From Actinomadura craniellae (GTDB lineage: Bacteria > Actinomycetota > Actinomycetes > Streptosporangiales > Streptosporangiaceae), in the NCBI RefSeq assembly GCF_003289645.1, contig NZ_QLYX01000006.1, forward strand, positions 334,509 to 398,508: a stretch of DNA of 64,000 nt. Direction: 5' to 3'. Under the pieces are notes generated by a model. The model saw only the letters and a list, made by a program, of their open reading frames with translations. It was not told the origin of the DNA and did no database searches. Numbering within the stretch: position 1 is the stretch's first letter; each line of letters starts with the position of its first letter. The translations under genes and the position numbers were made by a program. Below, in pieces: positions 1 through 10,140 of the stretch.

Positions 1-636
1 GGCGGCAACTCGCTGACCGACCTGCTGGTGTTCGGCCGCCGCGCCGGGCTGGGCGCCGCCGAGTACGTCGACGCCCTGGCGGACCGTCCCGCGGTCTCCG
101 CCGAGGAGGTCGAGGCGGCCTCCGCCGAGGCGCTGGAGCCGTTCGACCGGACGGGCGGGGAGAACCCCTACACCGTCCACCAGGAACTCCAGCAGACGAT
201 GAACGACCTGGTCGGCATCATCCGCAAGGAGGGGGAGCTGGAGCAGGCGCTCCAGTCCCTGGACAAGCTCCGCGCCCGGGTCGCCAACGTGGCGGTGGAG
301 GGCGGCCGGGGCTACCACCCGGGCTGGCACCTGGCGCTCGACCTGCGCAACATGCTCCTCGTCTCCGAGTGCATCGCCAAGGCGGCGCTGGAGCGGCAGG
401 AGAGCCGCGGCGGGCACACCCGCGACGACCACCCGGCCATGTCGGCCGACTGGCGCAAGGTGAACCTGGTCTGCCGGCTGGTCGGCGACCCCGCCGACCC
501 CAGGGTCGAGCTGAAGCGCCAGCCGCTGGAGCCGATGCGCGAGGACCTGATCACGCTCTTCGAGAACGACGAGCTCAAGAAGTACCTCACCGAAGAGGAG
601 CTGCCCGTGTCCGCGGCGGCCGAGGAGAAGGCATGA
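1..636 (+). CDS. Succinate dehydrogenase/fumarate reductase flavoprotein subunit, C-terminal part (truncated by window edge)
   Basis: The reading frame is already open at base 1, so the FAD-binding N-terminus lies outside the window; about 211 codons remain. The visible part matches the helical C-terminal domain of SdhA/FrdA flavoproteins, with the sequence SADWRKVNLVCRL near the end. The enzyme oxidises succinate or reduces fumarate at the membrane together with an Fe-S subunit. Its TGA overlaps the ATG of the Fe-S gene (ATGA), so the two are translationally coupled. The pair resembles the mycobacterial Sdh1 type (Rv0248c/Rv0247c, from memory) and differs from the second sdh operon at 6167-9560. 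The presence of a membrane anchor gene upstream cannot be judged. Confidence 0.9.
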   Translation, partial: GGNSLTDLLVFGRRAGLGAAEYVDALADRPAVSAEEVEAASAEALEPFDRTGGENPYTVHQELQQTMNDLVGIIRKEGELEQALQSLDKLRARVANVAVEGGRGYHPGWHLALDLRNMLLVSECIAKAALERQESRGGHTRDDHPAMSADWRKVNLVCRLVGDPADPRVELKRQPLEPMREDLITLFENDELKKYLTEEELPVSAAAEEKA

Positions 637-1403
637 GCTACGAGGCGAAGTTCCGCGTCTGGCGTGGTGACGCGGGCGAGGGCGAGCTGACCGACTACAC
701 GGTCGAGGTGAACGAGGGCGAGGTCGTCCTCGACATCATCCACCGGTTGCAGGCCACCCAGGCCCCCGACCTGGCGGTGCGGTGGAACTGCAAGGCCGGC
801 AAGTGCGGGTCGTGCTCGGCCGAGATCAACGGCATGCCGCGGCTGCTGTGCATGACCCGGATGTCGACGTTCTCCCCGGACGAGACGATCACGGTGACCC
901 CGGTGCGTACCTTCCCGGTCATCCGCGACCTGGTCACCGACGTGTCGTTCAACTACGAGAAGGCGCGGCAGATCCCGTCCTTCGACCCGGGCGACACCAA
1001 GCCCGGCGAGTTCCGGATGATGCAGCAGGACGTCGAGCGCTCGCAGGAGTTCCGCAAGTGCATCGAGTGCTTCCTGTGCAACAACGTCTGCCACGTGATC
1101 CGTGACCACGAGGAGAACAAGGAGTCGTTCGCCGGGCCGCGCTTCCTGATGCGCATCTCCGAGCTGGAGATGCACCCGGCCGACGCCGCCGACCGGCGCA
1201 AGATCGCGCAGGAGGACCACGGGCTGGGCTTCTGCAACATCACCAAGTGCTGCACCGAGGTCTGCCCCGAGCACATCAAGATCACTGACAATGCGCTGAT
1301 CCCGATGAAGGAGCGCGTGGCCGGCCAGAAGTACGACCCGCTGGTCTGGCTCGGCTCCAAGCTCGGCATCGTCAAGAAGGGCCAGGACACCCCCTCCGCC
1401 TGA
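633..1403 (+). CDS. Succinate dehydrogenase/fumarate reductase iron-sulfur subunit (Sdh1 type)
   Basis: This 256-aa protein carries electrons from the flavoprotein to quinone. Cys 53, 58, 61 and 73 form the plant-type 2Fe-2S site. Cys 143, 146, 149 and 153 form a CxxCxxCxxxC cluster site, and Cys 201, 206, 207 and 211 complete the remaining 4Fe-4S/3Fe-4S ligands. The ATG at 633 overlaps the stop of the flavoprotein gene by 4 nt; a longer frame upstream is only a shadow of that gene. The gene is followed at once by a repeat element and a strong inverted repeat. Length and cysteine pattern fit SdhB/FrdB proteins well. Confidence 0.93.
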   Translation: MSYEAKFRVWRGDAGEGELTDYTVEVNEGEVVLDIIHRLQATQAPDLAVRWNCKAGKCGSCSAEINGMPRLLCMTRMSTFSPDETITVTPVRTFPVIRDLVTDVSFNYEKARQIPSFDPGDTKPGEFRMMQQDVERSQEFRKCIECFLCNNVCHVIRDHEENKESFAGPRFLMRISELEMHPADAADRRKIAQEDHGLGFCNITKCCTEVCPEHIKITDNALIPMKERVAGQKYDPLVWLGSKLGIVKKGQDTPSA

Positions 1404-1480
1404 GCCGAGGGAGCGAGCGCAGCGAGTGAGTGAGGTGAGGGCGGCGGTGAGCACCGCCTGATCCGAGGGAGCGAGGTGAG
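1404..1480. repeat. Stop-codon-adjacent GC-rich repeat element, copy 1
   Basis: This stretch begins right after the sdhB stop and has the core GAGTGAGGTGAGGGCGGCGG followed by a small hairpin (GGCGGT, loop GAGC, ACCGCC) and then CCGCCTGA. A 22-nt segment starting CCGCCTGA at 1396, which overlaps the gene's own stop, recurs with one mismatch at 1454. Related copies follow pepA (58401) and htrA (63872). No coding function is visible. Confidence 0.6.
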
Positions 1481-1518
1481 GGCGCCCCGGCCGGGATTCC
1501 GGCCGGGGCGCCCTCACC
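1475..1518. terminator. Bidirectional terminator-like inverted repeat
   Basis: A perfect 20-bp stem (left arm 1475-1494, right arm 1499-1518) encloses the 4-nt loop GATT. It lies between the converging sdhB gene (+) and the HExxH protein gene (-), so it can serve both. There is no U tract, which is usual for high-GC actinomycete terminators. The outer arm repeats the GGTGAGGGCG core of the adjacent repeat element. Confidence 0.85.
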
Positions 1519-1521
1519 CGC

Positions 1522-2415
1522 TCAGCAGAAGATCAGGACGAAACAGCCGTGGGCGAAGTCCCACTCCTCGCCGTAGGAGTCCGGGTACGGCTTCCCGTCG
1601 GTGGATCCGGTGATCGTGCCGTCCATGTAGAGCCGCTTGAGTTCCCGCCGCGCGGCCTCCTCGCCGATCCGCGCCTCCTCCTCCTTGGTGAGCGGCGGCT
1701 GCTCGTTCTTCAGGCGGGCCTGCTCCTCCCGGTAGACCGCCTGGGTGTAGGCGGAGTCGTGGTTGCTCTCGTAGGGCATGTCGTAGATCTCGCCGGTCGG
1801 CCGGATCCGCTGGAGGTACTGGTTGGCCCGGATCCCCTGGAGGGTCGCCTCGACCTCCTCGTCGATCGCCGCGCTGATGTACTCCGCCCGGCCCATCCCC
1901 CAGACGAGGGGCGTGTAGCGGGTTTTGGCGTGGTGGGTCTCGTGGATGAAGGTCGCGGCCTGTGCCTCGGGTGATCTGCTGGTGTCCACGATGATGGTGT
2001 GCGTGACGGGGTTGTAGTAGGAGCCGCCGCCGCGCCGGTAGACTACCGTCACCCCGTTCCGCTGCACCCATTCGAGTGCCTCGCGGCCGTACGGGGTCTC
2101 GCGCAGTATCCGTTCGGTGGCGATCCGTTCGGGGTCCGGGAGCGGTTGCGGGACCGGGGGGCCGGGGCTCGGCCGCGGGACGGCCCGCGTGGGCGGGCCG
2201 GAGGCGTGGGGTGGTGCGGGCAGCGGCTCGGGATGGTTGTCCACCCGTGGCGGCACGCAGTCGCCGGTCACCCGGCAGAGGGACTGCCAGAGGCCGGAGG
2301 TGATCGTCCCGCCTGGGCCGGTGGTGGCGATCGCGGCCGTGACCGCGCCGATCAGCAGGATGACGGCCAGGTAGGAGGCGCCGCCCTCACCGCGGTCGGC
2401 CCGGTTCGTTCGCAT
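1522..2415 (-). CDS. Membrane-anchored HExxH metalloprotease-like protein (paralogue B)
   Basis: This 297-aa protein has a short basic N-terminus and one hydrophobic segment at about residues 14-32, resembling pilin-like or Sec anchors. Two cysteines follow (47 and 53, CRVTGDC), then a Pro-rich linker (about 60-95) and a C-terminal domain. That domain carries H158-E159-T160-H161-H162, a zincin HExxH motif, and an acidic DEEVE segment about 30 residues later that could supply a third ligand. The C-terminus ends in a second Cys pair, GCFVLIFC. It is a clear paralogue of the protein at 3231-4130. I infer an exported, membrane-tethered zinc peptidase; the substrate is unknown and a toxin-like role is possible. 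Confidence 0.75.
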   Translation of the reverse strand: MRTNRADRGEGGASYLAVILLIGAVTAAIATTGPGGTITSGLWQSLCRVTGDCVPPRVDNHPEPLPAPPHASGPPTRAVPRPSPGPPVPQPLPDPERIATERILRETPYGREALEWVQRNGVTVVYRRGGGSYYNPVTHTIIVDTSRSPEAQAATFIHETHHAKTRYTPLVWGMGRAEYISAAIDEEVEATLQGIRANQYLQRIRPTGEIYDMPYESNHDSAYTQAVYREEQARLKNEQPPLTKEEEARIGEEAARRELKRLYMDGTITGSTDGKPYPDSYGEEWDFAHGCFVLIFC

Positions 2416-2512
2416 CGCCGCACGGTAAGCCGATCATGCTCGGCGGCCCAGGGTCCCCGGGCCCATTCCCCGGACCTCATGGGGCTGGGCCCGGGCGCAC
2501 GGGGAGCCCAGG

Positions 2513-3259
2513 TCAGAGGGTGTAGGGGACCGGGAGGTCGTCGACGAGGGTCTCGGCCTTGTCCCGGACGGCGCCTGCGGCGGTGACGGTCAGGGTGTGC
2601 CGGCGCAGTTCCTGCTCGCGGACGGTGTAGGCGGTCACGGTGAACCCGCCGTCCGCGGCCCTGGCCTGGGGCGGGGCGATGGTGGGGCGGTAGCGGGCGA
2701 TGACGGCGTTGCGGCGCTCGGCGTCCTCGCCGGTGATCCCCGGCCGGAACCTGATCTCGTTGACGCCGCCGACGACGTAGGTCAGCCGGCCGGTGTCGCG
2801 GGTGGTCTCCAGGTAGAGGCGGGCGAGCCGCTCGGCGGTGGCGGTGTCGGCGACCCGGCTTCCGTCCGCGGTGGTGACCTTGCCGAAGGCCGCCGGGTCG
2901 CCGGTCAGCAGGTACGCCTGCCCGGCGCCCGCGCCCACGTAGAACAGCACCGGGTGGGCGTTTTGCCGGTTGCTGACCTCGATGATGCGCCAGGTGCGCA
3001 GGAACGGCGCGGGCAGGGTGGTCAGCCGGGTGCCGTCCTCCTTGACCAGTCCCGCTTCCGCGGAGCGCCCGGCCCTGTTCAGCGCGGCACTGAGGGAGTC
3101 GCGGGTCTTCTCGTCCACGCGGACCCCTGGACTGCGTGATGGTCCCTCCGCGGCGTCCGGGCCGCCGGTGCATCCGGCCGCCAGGATCAGCGCGGTGAGG
3201 AGGGCCGCCGCGCGCGGCGGCCGCCGGCGCTCAGCAGAAGATCCACAGGAAGCAGTCAT
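2513..3259 (-). CDS. Putative lipoprotein between two HExxH paralogues
   Basis: This 248-aa protein starts MTASCGSSAERRRPPRAAAL and has a signal peptide ending in a lipobox (ILAAGC), so it should be anchored on the outer face of the membrane. I do not recognise the mature domain. The ATG at 3259 lies inside the end of the upstream HExxH gene (29-nt overlap), which indicates coupled translation with it. Its place between two paralogous predicted peptidases raises the possibility of a partner, substrate or immunity protein, but nothing in the sequence proves this. Confidence 0.75.
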   Translation of the reverse strand: MTASCGSSAERRRPPRAAALLTALILAAGCTGGPDAAEGPSRSPGVRVDEKTRDSLSAALNRAGRSAEAGLVKEDGTRLTTLPAPFLRTWRIIEVSNRQNAHPVLFYVGAGAGQAYLLTGDPAAFGKVTTADGSRVADTATAERLARLYLETTRDTGRLTYVVGGVNEIRFRPGITGEDAERRNAVIARYRPTIAPPQARAADGGFTVTAYTVREQELRRHTLTVTAAGAVRDKAETLVDDLPVPYTL

Positions 3260-4130
3260 GCGCGTCGTCCCATGCTTCTCCGTATCCGTCGACATAGCTC
3301 TTCCCGTCGGTGGATCGGGTGATTTCGCCGCTGAGGAAGCCGCGTTTGAGTCGGTTCCATCCGGCCTCTTCACCGATCCGGCGTTTCTCCGCTTCGGTGA
3401 GCGGTGGTTGGTTGTTCTGCTTACGGGCCTCTTCCGCCCGCCGGATGGCTCGATCGTAGGACGCCTCGTACTGGGACTGGAACGGGATGTCCGGGACGCT
3501 GCCGGGGGGCCGGACCGCCTGGAGTTGCTGGTTGGCCCGGATCGCGAGGATGACGCTCTCGACCTCCTCGTTGATGGACGCGTCGATGTACTCGTCGCGT
3601 CCCATCTTCTTGGGGTCGGGGGTTCCGTCGTGCCGGGCGTGGTTGACCTCGTGCACGAAGGTCGCGGCCTGGGCTTCGGGCGTTCTGCTGCTGTCCACGT
3701 AGAAGGTGTTGGTGCTGCCTCGGTAGAAGGAGCCCCCACCGGGGCGGTAGACCACCGCCACCCCGTTCTGCCGCACCCATTCGAGTGCCTCGCGGCCGAG
3801 CGGGGTCTCGTTGAGCACCCGTTCGGTGGCGACCTGTTCGGAGTCGGACGGAGGTGGCGGTCCGGGGCTGGGGTTCGGCAGCCGGGTGGGCTCCGGGAGC
3901 CGCCGGCCGGGGTTGAGGGGCGGCCGTGGCAGCAGGCTGGGTTCGTCTTCGGCCTGTGCCTGGGCGGGCCCGCAGCCGCCGGTGACCCGGCAGATGGAGC
4001 GTTCGACGCCGGAGGTGATCGTCGCACCGATCCCGGTGGTGGCGACCACGGTCACGGCCGCACCGATCAGCACGATGACGGCGATGTAGGAGGCGCTGCC
4101 TTCGCCGCGGTCGGCCCGGTTCGCACGCAC
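3231..4130 (-). CDS. Membrane-anchored HExxH metalloprotease-like protein (paralogue A)
   Basis: This 299-aa protein starts at a GTG and shares its layout with the 1522-2415 product: basic N-terminus, hydrophobic segment at about 14-32, CRVTGGC, Pro-rich linker (about 65-97) and a zincin-like domain with H160-E161-V162-N163-H164 followed by an NEEVE segment. It also ends in a Cys pair (DCFLWIFC). A longer upstream frame exists, but the conserved N-terminus shared with the paralogue (RADRGEG) fixes the start here. The DNA just upstream is also alike in both genes, so the whole unit including its promoter seems duplicated. Probable role: exported, membrane-bound zinc peptidase. Confidence 0.77.
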   Translation of the reverse strand: MRANRADRGEGSASYIAVIVLIGAAVTVVATTGIGATITSGVERSICRVTGGCGPAQAQAEDEPSLLPRPPLNPGRRLPEPTRLPNPSPGPPPPSDSEQVATERVLNETPLGREALEWVRQNGVAVVYRPGGGSFYRGSTNTFYVDSSRTPEAQAATFVHEVNHARHDGTPDPKKMGRDEYIDASINEEVESVILAIRANQQLQAVRPPGSVPDIPFQSQYEASYDRAIRRAEEARKQNNQPPLTEAEKRRIGEEAGWNRLKRGFLSGEITRSTDGKSYVDGYGEAWDDAHDCFLWIFC

Positions 4131-4415
4131 CGCCGTACCGTAAAGCGGATCTTTTCGAGGAGACCAGGGTCTTGGGACCCATGCCCGGACCCAGCGCGTG
4201 CGGGGTCCGACCTCGATCGGTGGTGTGCCGGGCGGGCGGCGTGCCTCCGCCTCCGCCGCCCACCCGGGCCGGTGTCCTGTCCCCTGAGCACACCGCGATC
4301 CACCTTTACGAAAAGTCAGGTGTGGGGATAGGGAAAAATACACACAAGCCACGGCGTGTGCGTGATCGGGTCGATGGGAGTGCCATGATGTCCCGTTCAC
4401 GGAGGGGAGAAGCCC

Positions 4416-5126
4416 ATGAGCCCGATCGAGCGGGGATCGTTTCTCGCCGACCTCACCCCGGAGGAGCGAGCCGATCTGGAGCAGCGCGGCCGGGTGCGTC
4501 CCTGGGATCGAGGTGAGGTGCTGTTCCGGGAGGGCGAGCCCTCGGGCTGGGTGGCGATCCTGCTGTCGGGCCGGGTCAAGGCGTCCTCGCACGGGCTGAA
4601 CGGCGGCGAGGTGCTGCTGGCGGTGCGCGGGCCCGGGGCGCTGATGGGCGAGATCTCGGTGATCGACGGCCTGCCCCGGTCGGCGACCGTCTCGACCATG
4701 GAGCCCGTCGAGGCGCTGGTGGTGAACGCGGCCGACTTCCTGGGTTTCCTGGCCGCGCACAGCCGGGTCTCCCTGCTGATCATGCGGATGCTCTGCGCGC
4801 GGTGGCGGGACGCCGACCGCAAGCGGGTGGAGTTCGGGATGTACGACGCGACGGGCCGGGTGGCCCAGCGGCTGGTCGAACTGGCCGAGCGGTACGGCGT
4901 CCCGTACCGGCTCGGCGGGGCGGCGGCGGGACGGGCCGGCGAGCAGCCGCAGAGCCTGCGGATCACGCTCAACATCAGCCAGGAGGAGCTGGCCGGCTGG
5001 GTCGGCGCGTCCCGCGAGGCGGTGAGCAAGGCGCTGCGCACGCTGCGGGCGCACGGCTGGATCGAGACGGGCCGCCGCAGCCTGATCGTCCACGACCTGC
5101 AGGCGCTGCGCCGGCACGCCCGCTGA
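4416..5126 (+). CDS. Crp/Fnr-family transcriptional regulator
   Basis: This 236-aa protein has an N-terminal cyclic-nucleotide-binding fold (about residues 10-130, with GEVLFREGEPSGWVAILLSG and LMGEISVIDG) and a C-terminal winged helix (about 180-225, SQEELAGWVGASREAVSKAL). It should be a cytoplasmic DNA-binding regulator, either cAMP-responsive or ligand-independent. The ATG is preceded by GGAGGGGAGA at good spacing. It is divergent from the HExxH gene, with about 285 bp between the two starts, and sits just upstream of the LysR gene. It does not appear to be the global Crp, and I cannot name its targets. Confidence 0.9.
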   Translation: MSPIERGSFLADLTPEERADLEQRGRVRPWDRGEVLFREGEPSGWVAILLSGRVKASSHGLNGGEVLLAVRGPGALMGEISVIDGLPRSATVSTMEPVEALVVNAADFLGFLAAHSRVSLLIMRMLCARWRDADRKRVEFGMYDATGRVAQRLVELAERYGVPYRLGGAAAGRAGEQPQSLRITLNISQEELAGWVGASREAVSKALRTLRAHGWIETGRRSLIVHDLQALRRHAR

Positions 5127-5156
5127 GCCCGCCCCGGAATCGAAGCTGAAAAGTCG

Positions 5157-5171
5157 ATAGCCGTACGGTAT
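5157..5171. promoter_or_regulatory. Near-palindromic LysR-type operator before the LysR gene
   Basis: The sequence ATAGCCGTACGGTAT has the ATA-N9-TAT (T-N11-A) layout typical of LysR boxes and ends 5 nt before the GTG start of the LysR gene. A matching perfect palindrome, ATAGCCGCAGGCTAT, occurs at 9619 upstream of sdhC. Autoregulation of LysR is the natural reading. Confidence 0.6.
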
Positions 5172-5176
5172 GCAGA

Positions 5177-6163
5177 GTGCAGTTGCAACAGCTGGCGTAC
5201 TTCGTCGCCGTGGCCGACACGCGCCACTTCACGCAGGCGGCGGAGACGCTGGGGGTGGCCCAGCCGTCCCTGTCGAAGCAGATCCGCGCGCTGGAGACCG
5301 AACTGGGCGCCGCCCTGTTCAGCCGGGCGCGCGGCAACATCACCCTGACCCCGGCCGGGGAGGCGCTGCTGCCGCTGGCCAAGCGCATCCTCGCCGATGC
5401 CGACACGGCCCGCCTGGAGGTGCAGGAACTCGCGGGGCTGCGCCGCGGGCGGGTCCGGCTGGGCGCGACGCCGTCGCTGTGCGCGGGCCTGCTCGCCGAC
5501 GTGCTGCGCCGGTTCCACGACGCCTATCCCGGGATCGGCCTGGTCGTGGAGGAGGGCGGCTCCCACGACCTCGTCCGCGACCTGAGCCGGGGCCTGCTGG
5601 ACCTGGCGCTGGTGATCCTGCCGCTGGCGGGTGACGCGCCCCTGGCCACCACGGCGATCCTGCGCGAGCGGCTGGTCGTGGCCTCGCCGGCCGGCGGCAC
5701 GGGCCAGGCCCGGCCGCCGCGCCGCCCCTATGTCAGGATCGAGGACCTCCGGAACCGCCCCCTGGTGATGTTCCGGTCCGGGTACGACCTGCGCGAGGCG
5801 ACCATCAACGCCTGCCGCCAGGCCGGCTTCGAGCCGCGGTTCGCCGTCGAGGGCGGTGAGATGGATGCCGTGCTGCGCTTCGTCGAGGCGGGGCTGGGCA
5901 TCGCCGTGGTGCCGAGCATGGTGCTGGCGGGCCGGCCCCGGCTCCGCGGCACGCCGCTGGCGGTGGACGACACCGCGGGGCGGAGCCGCGACCACCCGCC
6001 CGGGCCGTCCGGCCTGCTGCGCACGGTCGCGCTGGCGCACCGTAAGGACGTGGCGCCGACGCACGCGGCCCGCGCCTTCCAGGCCACCCTGGAGGCGTTC
6101 CTCGTCGAGGCGACCCGGACGGGCGGCCTGCCGGCGGGCGTGGAGTCGCTGGTCCGGCCCTGA
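5177..6163 (+). CDS. LysR-family transcriptional regulator (probable regulator of sdhCAB)
   Basis: This 328-aa protein begins with the LysR winged helix (about residues 1-60, RHFTQAAETLGVAQPSLSKQ) followed by a periplasmic-binding-like effector domain (about 90-300). The GTG at 5177 is the first start after an in-frame stop. No clear ribosome site is seen, so the mRNA may be nearly leaderless. The gene converges on the sdhCAB operon, and its end lies 3 bp from the end of sdhB. Shared palindromes before this gene and before sdhC suggest that it controls succinate dehydrogenase. The effector ligand is unknown. Confidence 0.92.
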   Translation: MQLQQLAYFVAVADTRHFTQAAETLGVAQPSLSKQIRALETELGAALFSRARGNITLTPAGEALLPLAKRILADADTARLEVQELAGLRRGRVRLGATPSLCAGLLADVLRRFHDAYPGIGLVVEEGGSHDLVRDLSRGLLDLALVILPLAGDAPLATTAILRERLVVASPAGGTGQARPPRRPYVRIEDLRNRPLVMFRSGYDLREATINACRQAGFEPRFAVEGGEMDAVLRFVEAGLGIAVVPSMVLAGRPRLRGTPLAVDDTAGRSRDHPPGPSGLLRTVALAHRKDVAPTHAARAFQATLEAFLVEATRTGGLPAGVESLVRP

Positions 6164-6166
6164 GGG

Positions 6167-6909
6167 CTACCGCTTCCCGCCGGCCTTGAGGTAGTCGTGG
6201 TTGAGCCGAGCGATGGTGTCCAGCGGGATGCCCTTGGGGCAGGCCACGGTGCACTCGCCGGTGTTGGTGCAGCCGCCGAAGCCCAGGTCGTCGTGGGTGG
6301 CGACCATGTCGACCACCCGGGAGTCGCGCTCGGGCTGGCCCTGCGGCAGCAGGCCCAGGTGGGTGACCTTCGCGGCGGTGAACAGCATGGCGGACCCGTT
6401 CGGGCAGGCCGCCACGCAGGCGCCGCAGCCGATGCACTCGGCGGCCTCGAACGCCCGGTCGGCGTCCGGCTTGGGCACCGGCACCGCGTGCGCGTCCGGG
6501 GCCGACCCGGTCGGCGCCGAGATGTACCCGCCGGCCTCGATGATCTTGTCGAAGGCGGACCGGTCGACCACCAGATCCTTGATCACCGGGAACGGGCGGG
6601 CCCGCCACGGCTCGATGTCGACGACCTCGCCGTCCTTGAACTTGCGCAGGTGGAGCTGGCAGGTGGTGGTGGCCCGCTCCGGCCCGTGCGGGGTGCCGTT
6701 GATGACCAGCGAGCACATGCCGCAGATGCCCTCGCGGCAGTCGTGGTCGAAGGCGATCGGCTCCTCGCCCTTCAGCGCCAGCCGCTCGTTCAGGACGTCG
6801 AGCATCTCCAGGAACGACATGTCCGGGGAGAGGTCGTCCACCTCGTAGGTGACCATCCGGCCCTTGTCCTCGGGGCCCTTCTGGCGCCAGACGCGCAGGG
6901 TGAGCTTCA

Positions 6910-6910
<1 letters not shown>
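6167..6910 (-). CDS. sdhB: Succinate dehydrogenase iron-sulfur subunit
   Basis: This 247-aa protein is the last gene of sdhCAB. Cys 58, 63, 66 and 84 bind the 2Fe-2S centre (CREGICGMC). Cys 159, 162, 165 and 169 ([11 protein letters not shown]), with Cys 214, 220 and 224, bind the other clusters. It relays electrons from SdhA to the quinone site in the membrane. The ATG overlaps the sdhA TAA (TAATG). It is clearly different in sequence from the Fe-S protein at 633-1403, so the cell carries two such enzymes. Confidence 0.94.
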
Positions 6911-8882
<1,972 letters not shown>

Positions 8883-8886
<4 letters not shown>

Positions 8887-9560
8887 GACCCCACTCCGAC
8901 CAGGACGGCGACGGGCACGGCCAGGAAGCCCACCACGAGCGCGACCGCGTACCCGGTCGCGACCAGGTCGAGCGTCCTCGCGTCGCCGCGGCCCAGGCTC
9001 TGGAACGCCGACCGCAGGCCGTGCTGGACGTGGAAGCCGAGCACGATCACGGCGAGGGCGTAGAACAGCGTCACGTACCAGCGCTCGGGTGCGAAGTCCG
9101 CCACCACGTTGGCGTGCACCTCGCCGTGCTCGCCGTGCGGGTTCAGCACGCCGACCGTCAGGTCGAGCAGGTGGTAGACGACGAACAGCGCGACGATCAC
9201 CCCGCCCCACCGCATGGTGCGGGCCGCGTACGACCCCTGCACCGCCGGGCGGTGCCGGTACCGCACCGGCCGGGCCCGCCGGGCCCGTACCGCGAGCGAG
9301 GTGGCGGTGCCGATGTGCAGCAGCACGCACAGCAGCAGGCCGGTGCGCTGGATCCACAGGAACCACTCGTGGTGCAGCGCGGGGGCGCCGATGGTGCGCA
9401 GCCAGGCGGCATAGCCGTCGAACTCCTCCGCCCCGAAGAAGAACTTCAGGTTGCCCACCATGTGGGCGGTCACGAAGAGGAGGAGGAGACCGCCGGTCAC
9501 GGCCATGACGGCCTTCTTGCCGACGGTCGACCGGTAGAGCTGGGGAATCGCTGGGGCCAC
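8883..9560 (-). CDS. sdhC: Succinate dehydrogenase cytochrome b subunit
   Basis: This 225-aa integral membrane protein has about five transmembrane segments. Histidines within or near them (for example [33 protein letters not shown]) fit di-heme b-type anchors. It anchors SdhA and SdhB and carries electrons to menaquinone. The start is a GTG. The upstream 130 bp carry the ATAGCC-GCA-GGCTAT palindrome 58 bp before the start, a probable LysR operator. Confidence 0.92.
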
Positions 9561-9618
9561 CCGCGCACGGTAGGTCGGCGCTGGTCAGCCGGTCCAAGTC
9601 ATGGAAACTCTGGTTTCG

Positions 9619-9633
9619 ATAGCCGCAGGCTAT
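9619..9633. promoter_or_regulatory. Perfect palindrome upstream of sdhC, probable LysR operator
   Basis: ATAGCC-GCA-GGCTAT is a perfect 6+3+6 inverted repeat with T-N11-A geometry. It lies 58 bp upstream of the sdhC start and shares its left arm and spacing with the site before the LysR gene at 5157. It probably marks the binding site of that LysR protein in the sdh promoter. Confidence 0.65.
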
Positions 9634-9699
9634 GAAGCGAGCAGGCGGGGGGTTTTGTCTGCTTTGTCGCTCTGTGTCGGGTGAGGGACCTCACAGCGC

Positions 9700-10140
9700 T
9701 CAGCGGGGCAGCTTCACCACCGAGACGAAGAAGTCGTCGATCTGCCGCACCACCCGGATGAACTGGTCGAAGTCCACCGGCTTGGCCACGTACGCGTTGG
9801 CGTGCAACTCGTAGCTGCGCAGGATGTCCTCCTCGGCCTCCGACGTGGTGAGCACCACCACCGGGATGGACCGCAGCTCCGGATCAGCCTTGATCTCGCC
9901 CAGCACCTCGCGCCCGTCCTTGCGGGGCAGGTTGAGGTCGAGCAGCACCAGGTCGGGCCGGTCGGCCTCCGCGTACGGCTCGTCGCGCCGCAGGTAGGCC
10001 ATCGCCTCTTCACCGTCGCTCACCACGGTCAGGTTGTTCTTGACCTTGTAGTCGGTGAACGCCTCCCGGGTCAGCAGCACGTCACCGGGGTCGTCCTCCA
10101 CCAGCAGGACCTCGATCGGGCTGGGCGTCGGCTCGTTCAT
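9700..10140 (-). CDS. Single-domain response regulator (Rcp1-like)
   Basis: This 146-aa protein is a receiver domain only. It has the acidic pocket [10 protein letters not shown], the phosphorylation site [10 protein letters not shown], a conserved Thr (VLTTS) and a conserved Lys (VAKPVD). Such receivers pass phosphate on by protein contact rather than by binding DNA. The start ATG at 10140 ([11 protein letters not shown]) lies inside the 3' end of the kinase gene, giving a 59-nt overlap and tight coupling. The kinase at 10082-11773 is the obvious phosphodonor. Confidence 0.9.
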   Translation of the reverse strand: MNEPTPSPIEVLLVEDDPGDVLLTREAFTDYKVKNNLTVVSDGEEAMAYLRRDEPYAEADRPDLVLLDLNLPRKDGREVLGEIKADPELRSIPVVVLTTSEAEEDILRSYELHANAYVAKPVDFDQFIRVVRQIDDFFVSVVKLPR

